Assembly (NCBI RefSeq): GCF_013033965.1
Contig: NZ_WQFE01000010.1
Span: forward strand, 1-64,000
DNA: 64,000 nt
Origin: Ruegeria atlantica
Lineage (GTDB): Bacteria > Pseudomonadota > Alphaproteobacteria > Rhodobacterales > Rhodobacteraceae
Direction of reading: 5' to 3'
Position numbers and translations under genes: made by a program. This document shows positions 15,689 to 22,912 of this stretch, piece after piece. Positions within the stretch are counted from its first letter, which is position 1; the number at the start of each line of letters is the position of its first letter. The notes under the pieces are model-generated. The model ran no database searches, had not been told where the DNA came from, and worked only from the letters and a program-made list of their open reading frames with translations.

Positions 15689-15714
15689 AAAGCGCACGAC
15701 GAATCGCACGCTTT
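15680..15714 (-). terminator. Terminator-like hairpin upstream of rplJ leader
   Basis: In minus-strand orientation a 26-nt near-perfect stem (AAAGCGTGCGA, 4-nt loop, TCGTGCGCTTT, with two G-U pairs) is followed by ATTTTGTTT, an intrinsic-terminator shape. No convincing gene ends here. It may insulate rplJ from upstream transcription or act as an attenuator if the rplJ promoter is further upstream. Confidence 0.55.
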
Positions 15715-15904
15715 ACTTCGTAGCCTTACTTAGGCCAGATGAGGCCGGTTTCCAAGAGGTAAATTGCGGATTCTGCGGGTCCGCAACAGCCTCCGCCGAG
15801 CACCAGTTTTCGCCCCGCCCCAAGCTCAGTACAAATGCAGACGCGGATAGGCTGAATGCGGCTCGCAAAATCCCGGTTGCCCGCGTCAAAACACCGACTT
15901 TTCG

Positions 15905-15931
15905 TTGACACGGAAACCGCACTGCTATCCT
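15905..15931 (+). promoter_or_regulatory. Candidate sigma-70 promoter for the APH-like kinase
   Basis: A perfect -35 TTGACA (15905-15910), a 15-nt spacer and an extended -10 TGC-TATCCT (15926-15931), about 40 nt before the TTG start at 15970. The spacer is short, so this is a candidate only. Confidence 0.4.
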
Positions 15932-15969
15932 GTCCGGGAACCGGAAATTAACACTCAGGACTTGGCCCG

Positions 15970-16944
15970 TTGGCTGGAACGTTACCCCTTTCAGACGAAG
16001 AAGATGCCCGTGTCGCCTCGTATGTAGACGAGTTTTCTGACCGGTTCCTGAAAGAACCCATCCGCCGGTACGAATGCATTTACCGATCGCACGCATTCGA
16101 AGATACGCGGTCCGTTGTGATCCTATACACTGCCGCGCAGGCATTCGCTCTTAAGATCGACACTGAATCGCCCGACACGGACCGGCTGAAGAATGAATAC
16201 GACCTGTTGGTTGAACTGTATCGTTACTTTGAGGGAAACGACACCTCGCGCGTTGTCCGGCCTGTTTATCTCTCGCCGGGCGGCGCGTTTCTGGTGACCG
16301 AGTACATCAATCGGCCAACCGCCGTTGATCTGATCTATAACAGTGAAGACGACGATCAGGTCGCCCAAGTGTATCGTCGCGCAGGATCATGGTTGAACGA
16401 TCTTCACAGTCGCAACCCACCTATTCGCTACGCCTTCCGCCCCAGGTGGATGACGGACAGCCTGCGTGACCTGATAACCGCCGTTCCCAATGACATCGCA
16501 AGTCAAAGCCGGACAATGGTGAACGTGATGCTCGACGAAGGGGCTCGACTTAAAGGGACCGAGGACCTGCGCATGTTTTCGCATGGCGATTTTCACGGGC
16601 AGAACCTGATCGTCGGACAAGGAAAAACAATTGGTCTGGATTTCACCGAAGCCCGCGACAAGCTGGCGGTCTATGACATCGTCGATTTCCTGAAAGCGGA
16701 CATCTTTCGAAACGGCATCGCGTCGGACGTCGACCGAAGCGGCATCCTGAAGAGAAACAAGGATATGTTCTTTCGCCTTTACCGGCATCCGGTCAATGTC
16801 GAAATTTTGGACTACTGCATCCGCGGGCGGCTGTTGAAGGACTGGCTGGCTTTGTGGCGGATTGACCACGAATGCAGCGAATTCGAAAAGGACAAAAGGC
16901 AAAGACTGGGCAACCGCTTGCGGATCGCATTCCAGCACCTTTGA
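15970..16944 (+). CDS. Aminoglycoside-phosphotransferase-fold kinase
   Basis: 324 residues. TTG is the only start after an in-frame stop, with CAGGA about 9 nt upstream. The kinase-like APH fold is shown by the catalytic loop HGDFHGQNLIV (residues about 200-210) and the metal-binding segment GLDFTEARD about 12 residues later. The N-terminal lobe has a lysine in AQAFALKIDTES. Such proteins phosphorylate small molecules, sugars or lipopolysaccharide precursors; the substrate here is unknown, and antibiotic resistance should not be assumed. It stands alone on the plus strand, divergent from rplJ, and splits the usual rplA-rplJ adjacency. Confidence 0.75.
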   Translation: MAGTLPLSDEEDARVASYVDEFSDRFLKEPIRRYECIYRSHAFEDTRSVVILYTAAQAFALKIDTESPDTDRLKNEYDLLVELYRYFEGNDTSRVVRPVYLSPGGAFLVTEYINRPTAVDLIYNSEDDDQVAQVYRRAGSWLNDLHSRNPPIRYAFRPRWMTDSLRDLITAVPNDIASQSRTMVNVMLDEGARLKGTEDLRMFSHGDFHGQNLIVGQGKTIGLDFTEARDKLAVYDIVDFLKADIFRNGIASDVDRSGILKRNKDMFFRLYRHPVNVEILDYCIRGRLLKDWLALWRIDHECSEFEKDKRQRLGNRLRIAFQHL

Positions 16945-17104
16945 AAAGTCCGGATAGCCAAACGGAATGACGGGATTGTGAGCAGCACCGCGCAAATCAC
17001 AGTTGACCGCCCTATCCTAAAAATTGTTATCCAAAACCACAGCTCACACGACCTTTGTCAGTTTAGGTCGGCCGCAACCGGAACGTAAAAGGTAAATCGC
17101 TTAG

Positions 17105-18145
17105 ATGGTACTCCGCAGTTTTTTTGCTCAGGACAGCTCCAGCCTGGTCGCTGTTTTCGTTCCAAATACGGCGGACGCTGACGACATCGCCGTCGGGGGC
17201 TCAATCATTAACAACTCGGACACACCGGATGGCACCGTCTTTACCTACTCGGGCGGCACCGGGACAACCGTTACATTGGATGACACCAGTGGCGGCCCTG
17301 ACATTTTCAACGATGACCAGCCGACTGGCCACATCATCACGGATGGCGGTGGTATTGTGGCAAATGGAACGCAGGTCGAATCAGAGTCGACCATCACGGT
17401 GCGAGCCCTGGATGACGATCTCAACCCGACCGGGCCAGAAATCACCATCTATGTGTTTTCCCAAGGTGGCGTGACGCAGGACGTTTGGGGCTATGCTACG
17501 TCTGCGCCATTAGAACCCGGCACATCATATGTCAAAACCGGTGGCTCAAATGCTGGGTCTTCTGCGTATACTGACTACGTGGCCTGTTTCGGGCAGGGAA
17601 CTCTCATCGAAACTGCCGATGGTGCCATTGAGGTGCAAGACCTCAGAAAAGGTCAACGTGTCTGGACCCGAGACGGCGGGTATCAACCCATCCTCTGGAT
17701 CGGAACGACTGAGGTTCATGGCCAGGGGCCTTATGCCCCAGTCGTGATCGAAGCCGGAACAATCGGGAACGCACAAGAGCTTGTGGTTTCGCAACAGCAT
17801 CGAATTCTGATTGGTTCTCCGGCCACCGACATGCTCTTCGGATCCACCGAAGTGTTCGTGGCCGCCAAGCACCTGTGCGGCCTTCCGGGGATCTCGATCC
17901 GCCAGACAGACCGCATCACCTACACCCACTTCATGTTCGACCGGCACCATATTGTCCGGTCCAACGGCGCGCTGACCGAAAGCTATTACTATGGCGACAA
18001 TGCCAAACATGCGCTGTCCTCGCCGCAGCAGACAGAGATTCTTGCGCTGTTCCCGTCTATTGAGGATATCAGCGATGCGTTCCAACGCACCGCAGTCCCA
18101 ACTATCAACGCGCGTGAGGCAGGTGTATTGCGCACCTATCTCTAA
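17105..18145 (+). CDS. Hint-domain protein, probable secreted/autoprocessing
   Basis: 346 residues. The N-terminal 150 residues are acidic and rich in Gly, Thr and Asp (DDTSGGPDIFNDDQPTG), like an extracellular beta domain. The C-terminal half is a Hint module starting at ACFGQGTLIET near residue 159, with the following strands RKGQRVWTRDGGYQPILWIG. Hint_2-type domains are common in Rhodobacteraceae proteins with RTX-like regions. The Cys at the block start could be the nucleophile for self-cleavage. No classical signal peptide; type I export is possible. Function unknown. Alone on the plus strand. Confidence 0.75.
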   Translation: MVLRSFFAQDSSSLVAVFVPNTADADDIAVGGSIINNSDTPDGTVFTYSGGTGTTVTLDDTSGGPDIFNDDQPTGHIITDGGGIVANGTQVESESTITVRALDDDLNPTGPEITIYVFSQGGVTQDVWGYATSAPLEPGTSYVKTGGSNAGSSAYTDYVACFGQGTLIETADGAIEVQDLRKGQRVWTRDGGYQPILWIGTTEVHGQGPYAPVVIEAGTIGNAQELVVSQQHRILIGSPATDMLFGSTEVFVAAKHLCGLPGISIRQTDRITYTHFMFDRHHIVRSNGALTESYYYGDNAKHALSSPQQTEILALFPSIEDISDAFQRTAVPTINAREAGVLRTYL

Positions 18146-18211
18146 CAGAGTCTCGAGCAGTATTTAGCGTGTTCGCCTCAATGCGGTGTGGCGTTGAAAT
18201 CAGCAAATGAT

Positions 18212-19054
18212 TCAGAGCCGCTGCAACAGTTCCTGCTTCATGTTCTGAGGAGCAGTTTGGATCACATTGCGCAGCCTGCGGCGCGTGTAAGCTTTTTCGC
18301 CAGTCGCCAAACGGCGCAATATCGTTTCAAACTCTACGACTGGATGGAATACTCGGCGCTCCTGTGCATCGTTTCTCAGTGCTTCAAACAAATGTGGTGG
18401 GTTGGTGTTGAAAGTTTCTGCGCTGACATGTGCCGGTGCGACGTCTTCCAAGGACGCATATCTAAATCCGTGTTTAGCTACGACACCTGCGAGAATGCCT
18501 TCATCGTTCAGCTGCACCTTGGGGTATTGTTTCAAATGCGCCATTCGAAGTGCCTTCATGGCCTCTACCGCCTCGTTTTGGACGGAAGTCAGGGGAAATA
18601 TGCATCCCCATCGCGGATCAATCCCAAAGTGCTGCAACCCCCGAGAAAAACGTTTGGGCTTCGCCGCCAAACCCAGCTGCGCTGCGATCACCTGCGCCGG
18701 ATGCGCAACCAACCTTTCGATCAAAGGCTCTACCGCCAAAGGAGGAAAAAATACGTCAGATTCGATCAGTACGTAGCGGGAATAACCGGGCATTGCGGTC
18801 GCTGCCAAATAGTAACACATGTCCCCACAGAACCAGCCCCAGTTTTCCGGTAGCCCGGTCATGCCCAGATCGGCCAGCGCCTCTTCGTCCAGGCTTATCT
18901 TGGCATAGGGCGCACAATCCGCCGGGCCCTCGCGTTCATCTACAACAATCGCAACCTGCGCACCCGCATCCGACAATTGCTTGGCCAGAAGGCGAGGCAA
19001 TTCCCCAAATCCTTTTGTCCGCACAAGAAACAAAATGTCATTGAAACCGTTCAA
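18212..19054 (-). CDS. Conserved hypothetical, possible glycosyltransferase-like protein
   Basis: 280 residues read from a TTG at 19054; the frame stays open upstream without ATG or GTG, so the start is uncertain. I do not recognise a family. The layout suggests a GT-A-like fold: an N-terminal beta strand NDILFLVRTKGFGE, then YVLIESDVFFPP (a possible acidic metal site near residue 95), and GCIFPL later. The C-terminus is basic. No membrane span. It faces the Hint gene tail to tail with a 66-nt gap. Its stop lies close to no obvious terminator. Confidence 0.5.
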   Translation of the reverse strand: MNGFNDILFLVRTKGFGELPRLLAKQLSDAGAQVAIVVDEREGPADCAPYAKISLDEEALADLGMTGLPENWGWFCGDMCYYLAATAMPGYSRYVLIESDVFFPPLAVEPLIERLVAHPAQVIAAQLGLAAKPKRFSRGLQHFGIDPRWGCIFPLTSVQNEAVEAMKALRMAHLKQYPKVQLNDEGILAGVVAKHGFRYASLEDVAPAHVSAETFNTNPPHLFEALRNDAQERRVFHPVVEFETILRRLATGEKAYTRRRLRNVIQTAPQNMKQELLQRL

Positions 19055-19172
19055 AATTGCGTCGCTCCGCTCGATGACCTCACTGGTTCCACCGGGCGAC
19101 CAGAACCGTCAAAACTGTAATCTCAGAACTTGGTGCCCGTTTCAATGCAAAGTTCAATGTCAACGTTTTCGG

Positions 19173-19207
19173 TCAAAAAAACCCGGGCAGTTCACACCAC
19201 CCGGGTT
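19173..19207 (-). terminator. Intrinsic terminator of rplK-rplA
   Basis: Minus-strand stem AACCCGGG/CCCGGGTT with a 12-nt loop followed by TTTTTTGACC, starting 28 nt after the rplA stop. It closes the rplK-rplA unit and separates it from the glycosyltransferase-like gene. Confidence 0.9.
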
Positions 19208-19234
19208 CAATAATCTTAGGCTGTTGTCTTGGGC

Positions 19235-19933
19235 TTATTCGCCTGCTGCTGCAGCCACATCCAGAGTCACACCCGGGCCCATGGTCGAGCTCAGCGCGAT
19301 TTTCTTCATGTAGGTGCCTTTGGCGCCCGACGGCTTGGCCTTGGCGACTGCCGAAACGAATGCACGAACGTTTTCAGCCAGCTTGGCTTCGTCAAACGAC
19401 GCTTTGCCAACTCCGGCGTGCACAACACCGCCTTTTTCCGCTTTGAACTGAACTTCACCACCTTTGGCTGCTTCCACGGCCGCTTTCACGTCCATGGTCA
19501 CGGTGCCAACTTTGGGGTTCGGCATCAGGTTACGGGGGCCCAGAACCTTACCCAGACGACCAACGATCGGCATCATGTCCGGGGTTGCAATGCAACGATC
19601 GAATTCGATTGTTCCGCCCTGAATGGTTTCCATCAGGTCTTCTGCGCCAACGATATCTGCGCCTGCTTCTTTTGCTTCGTCAGCTTTGGGGCCGCGAGCA
19701 AAAACAGCAACACGCATCGCTTTGCCGGTGCCATTCGGCAGGCCGACAACGCCACGAACCATCTGGTCCGCGTGACGGGTGTCAACGCCCAGGTTCAGAG
19801 CGATTTCGATGGTCTCGTCGAATTTCGAAGTTGCGTTGGCTTTGACCAGGGCAACTGCTTCGTCCACCGACAGGTTTTCCTTGCCAGCGACAGCTTCGCG
19901 CGCAGCGCGGGTACGTTTACCGAGTTTTGCCAT
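19235..19933 (-). CDS. rplA: 50S ribosomal protein L1
   Basis: 232 residues beginning [15 protein letters not shown], normal L1 length. It carries the characteristic [10 protein letters not shown] stretch near residue 128 and GPRNLM just before it. L1 builds the mobile E-site stalk on 23S rRNA and in many bacteria represses rplK-rplA by binding its mRNA. It is 1 nt from the rplK stop, so the two are translationally coupled. Ends at an intrinsic terminator. Confidence 0.98.
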   Translation of the reverse strand: MAKLGKRTRAAREAVAGKENLSVDEAVALVKANATSKFDETIEIALNLGVDTRHADQMVRGVVGLPNGTGKAMRVAVFARGPKADEAKEAGADIVGAEDLMETIQGGTIEFDRCIATPDMMPIVGRLGKVLGPRNLMPNPKVGTVTMDVKAAVEAAKGGEVQFKAEKGGVVHAGVGKASFDEAKLAENVRAFVSAVAKAKPSGAKGTYMKKIALSSTMGPGVTLDVAAAAGE

Positions 19934-19934
19934 C

Positions 19935-20384
19935 TTACTTCACCTCGATGCCCATGGAGCGGGCCGAGCCCAGGATGATCTGCATTGCGCCTTCGACGTC
20001 GTTGGCGTTCAGATCTTTCATTTTGGCTTCGGCGATTTCGCGAACCTGCTTTGTGGTCACGGTTGCCACGGTCTCACGACCTGGATTTTCCGCGCCGCGA
20101 GGACGGTTACGCTTGCCAACCGGCTTCAGACCAGCTGCTTTTTTCAGGTAATAAGACGCGGGCGGCGTCTTGATATCCATGGTGAAGGACTTGTCCTGAT
20201 AGTAGGTGATCACGGTCGGGCAAGGCGCGCCCTGCTCCATGTCTGCGGTCTTGGCGTTGAACGCCTTGCAGAATTCCATGATGTTGATGCCGCGCTGACC
20301 CAGCGCCGGACCAACTGGCGGCGACGGGTTCGCCTGACCTGCAGGAACCTGCAGTTTCATTGTACCAGCAAGCTTCTTGGCCAT
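19935..20384 (-). CDS. rplK: 50S ribosomal protein L11
   Basis: 149 residues starting [22 protein letters not shown]-type sequence, with the Pro-rich N-terminal domain ([13 protein letters not shown]) that interacts with GTPases and release factors, and a C-terminal rRNA-binding domain. L11 forms the GTPase-associated centre and is needed for RelA activation in enterobacteria. It leads the rplK-rplA operon. Its usual upstream partner nusG is 1.36 kb away, separated by a cobalt-permease gene. Confidence 0.98.
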   Translation of the reverse strand: MAKKLAGTMKLQVPAGQANPSPPVGPALGQRGINIMEFCKAFNAKTADMEQGAPCPTVITYYQDKSFTMDIKTPPASYYLKKAAGLKPVGKRNRPRGAENPGRETVATVTTKQVREIAEAKMKDLNANDVEGAMQIILGSARSMGIEVK

Positions 20385-20692
20385 TTGGTTTTCCTTTCAA
20401 CGTAGGTGAAACGCGTTCCACCCGGTTTTTGTTGCGTGGTCCGATCCGGGATCGCGATCCCAGCAACCTCCCACGAGAGAATCTCGCCCGAAGACGATAG
20501 AGGCGGCATTTATAGGGGAACGGCAGTGTTGGCAAGTGGGCAGCTTTAGGAATTCGGAACGGCTGCTGCGGTCCAAGACCTGCCGGAGAAATCAAGTTCG
20601 CAAAATCAGCGTCGCCAAGGAATTTTGCCGTTTGGCGTACTGTCCAGATCGGTCCGCGGCGCGGTGTGCGCCACAGACCATTGAATTGGCAT
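20385..20692 (-). promoter_or_regulatory. rplK upstream region with leader hairpin
   Basis: About 300 bp without a gene between the CbiM-like gene and rplK. Within 70 nt of the rplK start is an inverted-repeat block at 20431-20467: GTTGC/GCAAC ends enclosing the 14-bp palindrome GGGATCGCGATCCC. This is where an L1-binding leader would sit. The promoter itself was not resolved. The L1-site idea is inference. Confidence 0.4.
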
Positions 20693-21373
20693 CTATGCAG
20701 CGGCGTTGTGCAAACGGTGAGTGAAGATGCCTCTGTCGGTCAACGCTCTCAGGCTTTTGGCTCCCGCCAGAACTGCGAGGTCAGCCACCGGTTCGATCAC
20801 GATAACCAAAAGGTAAGCCATGCCAAAGCTGGTTACGGCTGAGAGGTTATCGGCGCCGACACCTTGCCCGTAAATCGCCCAGAAAGCGACCCAGGCAACA
20901 ACACCACCTTGATACACGGCGGACAATTTCAGCACGTCCGAATACCGCAGATCGACGTAGCTAACGCTCTGCGGAATAATCTTCCTGGCCAGCGCTTCCA
21001 CAGCGAATAGCGGGAACAGCAGGGTCGAGATATTGACGAAGTACATTGGCACATCAGACGGGGCAAACAAGAAGCCCTGGATTGCCAAACCGCCAGCCAG
21101 ACCTAACGCAGCCGCACCTGCCCCAAGCAGCAAAAACAGGGTTGTGCCAAGTATGAAATGCACCTCTGAGATGCCAACAGCGAAATGCGGAAAGACTTCG
21201 AAGAAGATGAACACGCCTATAGCGGCAATAACAGAGCGTACGCAGAATGACGCTATGGAATGAGCTTTGAGATCATCGTTAACCAATTTCAAGGAATAAC
21301 CTGCGGCGGCCGCAGCCGTACCATAGGCGAAGACCATTTTCGCGCCATCAACGACGCCAGGTTCGATATGCAT
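20693..21373 (-). CDS. CbiM-family energy-coupling-factor permease (cobalt/B12-linked)
   Basis: 226 residues with about six membrane segments. The N-terminus MHIEPGVVDGAKMVFAY matches the CbiM/NikM pattern in which the extreme N-terminal Met-His region binds the metal. CbiM is the substrate-binding membrane component of Co2+ ECF transporters, normally with CbiN, CbiQ and CbiO. None of these is next to it, so it may act alone or with distant partners. A cobalamin riboswitch precedes it, which supports a cobalt/B12 role. It lies between nusG and rplK on the same strand, an unusual position. Confidence 0.75.
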   Translation of the reverse strand: MHIEPGVVDGAKMVFAYGTAAAAAGYSLKLVNDDLKAHSIASFCVRSVIAAIGVFIFFEVFPHFAVGISEVHFILGTTLFLLLGAGAAALGLAGGLAIQGFLFAPSDVPMYFVNISTLLFPLFAVEALARKIIPQSVSYVDLRYSDVLKLSAVYQGGVVAWVAFWAIYGQGVGADNLSAVTSFGMAYLLVIVIEPVADLAVLAGAKSLRALTDRGIFTHRLHNAAA

Positions 21374-21439
21374 TGTAGAGTTCCTTTCGCGTCCACCCGA
21401 CGCATGTAGAAGGGCCGGAGTTTCCCGGCGGTTGCGCTA

Positions 21440-21555
21440 TGATGGCTGGTATCCTGACTCGTAGCTCAAAAGGCTCTGGCTACTTACAGTTGCGGGGGCA
21501 GTCCGGGTTTTTCACCCGATTCCCAATTAAGACCTCCTCTCGAAGGCCGCCATCA
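21440..21555 (-). ncRNA. Cobalamin riboswitch upstream of cbiM-like gene
   Basis: Read on the minus strand, the conserved B12-box core is present: GGGTGAAAAACCCGGACTG, CCCCCGCAACTGTAAG and GAGTCAGGATACCAGCC. A P1 stem closes it (TGATGGC with GCCATCA, ends at 21555 and 21440). The 116-nt length is short, implying a reduced peripheral P6/P7 region. It would switch off the permease at high adenosylcobalamin. Confidence 0.92.
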
Positions 21556-21682
21556 GCGCGACATTACATGAGGCGGGGTCAGGGACAAGCTCTGTCTGCG
21601 GCATCTGATCGTGCGACAGCGAAGTTTGAACGCACGTTCGCGAAGTGAGCGTCGAATTCCGCCCTCTCATTGCAACACTGCC

Positions 21683-21723
21683 TTATAAAACAAGAAAGCC
21701 GCGATGCGTCAGACATCGCGGCT
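21683..21723 (-). terminator. Intrinsic terminator of nusG
   Basis: Minus-strand stem AGCCGCGATG/CATCGCGGCT with a 7-nt loop followed by TTCTTGTTTTAT, 24 nt after the nusG stop. It isolates secE-nusG from the riboswitch and ribosomal genes downstream. Confidence 0.88.
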
Positions 21724-21747
21724 AAAAACAACTGCTTGAGAGCGTGG

Positions 21748-22281
21748 TCAGCTTTGTTTCGTGACCTGAGTAAAGTCCAGCTCGACCGGGGTTTCCCGAC
21801 CAAAGATCGAAACCGAAACCTTCAGCTTCTGGTTCTCGTCGTCCACGCCTTCGACCATCCCATCGAAATCTTCGAACGGGCCGTCATTGACCTTGACCTT
21901 CTCGCCGACCTCGAAGCTGATCATCAGCTTGGGTGCTTCTTCACCTTCCTGAACGCGGTTGAGGATCTGGTTTACCTCGGCATCGCGCATCGGCATCGGA
22001 CGGCCCTGCGGGCCCAGGAAACCGGTGACGCGGTTGATCGAGTTGATCAGGTGATAGCCCTGGTCCGACATTTCCATGTGCACCAGAACGTAACCGGGCA
22101 TGAAGCGACGCTCGGTCGTGACTTTCTTGCCGCGGCGCACTTCGATCACCTCTTCGGTGGGCACCAGTACTTCGTCAATATCATCCTCAAGGCCCTGCTC
22201 AGCCACGGACGTGCGGATCTGCTCTGCGATCTTCTTTTCGAAGTTCGAAAGAACGCTGACCGAGTACCACCGTTTCGCCAT
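21748..22281 (-). CDS. nusG: Transcription termination/antitermination factor NusG
   Basis: 177 residues from the ATG at 22281 ([17 protein letters not shown]); an in-frame ATG 19 codons upstream adds a tail not seen in NusG. The NGN domain covers residues 1-110 and contains [13 protein letters not shown] domain ends the protein ([17 protein letters not shown]). NusG binds RNA polymerase, suppresses pausing and links it to Rho or ribosomes. It follows secE by about 200 nt. Confidence 0.96.
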   Translation of the reverse strand: MAKRWYSVSVLSNFEKKIAEQIRTSVAEQGLEDDIDEVLVPTEEVIEVRRGKKVTTERRFMPGYVLVHMEMSDQGYHLINSINRVTGFLGPQGRPMPMRDAEVNQILNRVQEGEEAPKLMISFEVGEKVKVNDGPFEDFDGMVEGVDDENQKLKVSVSIFGRETPVELDFTQVTKQS

Positions 22282-22482
22282 GAACCTGTCGTCCTTGTTT
22301 GCCTTCGGAGCGTCCTGTTGGCCAGACACATCCGTCATTGAAAATCTATCACGTCATCCGGAATAAAAAGCGGCGCGCAGCCCGAATCGCCGCACGCCCG
22401 TTCCGAATAGTACCGTGTCAACTACTCTGACATCGCGGGCTGCGCAAGAGGGCAGTCGCGTTTCCGCCACACCCCTGTCGAC

Positions 22483-22680
22483 TTAACCGAACGCACCCAG
22501 GATCAGTTGCAGACCGCCGCGAATGCCCAAGTCAACCAACGCAAAGAACACGGCCGTCAGCGCCGCCATGATGAACACCATGACCGTTGTCAGCAGAACC
22601 TCGCGGCGCGTGGGCCACACGACCTTTGCGACTTCGGCACGGACTTGCTGAATGAACTGGATCGGATTCATAGTTGCCAT
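22483..22680 (-). CDS. secE: Preprotein translocase subunit SecE
   Basis: 65 residues, the single-span short SecE form of most bacteria. The amphipathic segment VRAEVAKVVWPTRREVL precedes one C-terminal transmembrane helix (residues about 30-60). It clamps the SecY halves in the inner-membrane translocon. The start could be M1 or M4. It is 68 nt downstream of ccoS on the same strand; a candidate promoter lies in that gap. Confidence 0.95.
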   Translation of the reverse strand: MATMNPIQFIQQVRAEVAKVVWPTRREVLLTTVMVFIMAALTAVFFALVDLGIRGGLQLILGAFG

Positions 22681-22714
22681 TTGGCTTGGTTCTCTCTGCT
22701 AGCGGATGGGCCGG

Positions 22715-22742
22715 ACATAACCGGGCATTGCGGCAATTTCAA
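22715..22742 (-). promoter_or_regulatory. Candidate promoter of secE-nusG
   Basis: On the minus strand TTGAAA, a 16-nt spacer and TTATGT lie between ccoS and secE, about 35 nt before the secE start. It would let secE-nusG be expressed independently of the oxygen-regulated cco genes upstream. By-eye assignment. Confidence 0.45.
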
Positions 22743-22748
22743 GAGCGG

Positions 22749-22907
22749 TCAGGGCTTGGGCTTGTCATCCCATTCATCGCTCAGGATGCGCCGTGCGTCG
22801 CCTTCGGGATCTTCATACTGGTTCGACCGGACCGTGTAGATAAACGCCACAAGGCCAACCCCGCCCAAAAAGAGGGAAATCGGTATGAGATAGGCCAAAA
22901 CTTCCAT
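22749..22907 (-). CDS. ccoS: cbb3 oxidase assembly protein CcoS
   Basis: 52 residues: one transmembrane helix (LIPISLFLGGVGLVAFIYTV) followed by the family signature QYEDPEGDARRIL and an acidic tail. CcoS is needed for cofactor (heme/copper) insertion into cbb3-type cytochrome c oxidase. The gene starts 5 nt after the ccoI stop codon, completing ccoGHIS. Recognised from the translated short frame and its position. Confidence 0.93.
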   Translation of the reverse strand: MEVLAYLIPISLFLGGVGLVAFIYTVRSNQYEDPEGDARRILSDEWDDKPKP

Positions 22908-22912
22908 AACAA

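Noticed and set aside
15713-15911. Minus-strand short frames ending next to the hairpin at 15689-15714
   Set aside because: Low-complexity translation, no ribosome site and no similarity to known families; kept only as a possible untranslated RNA in the findings.
15970-16944. Antibiotic-resistance kinase
   Set aside because: The APH fold is shared by many housekeeping small-molecule kinases; nothing in context supports resistance.
21628-21650. GAACG-CA-CGTTC palindrome considered as a LexA box
   Set aside because: Alphaproteobacterial LexA sites are direct repeats (GTTC-N7-GTTC); the spacing and orientation do not fit.
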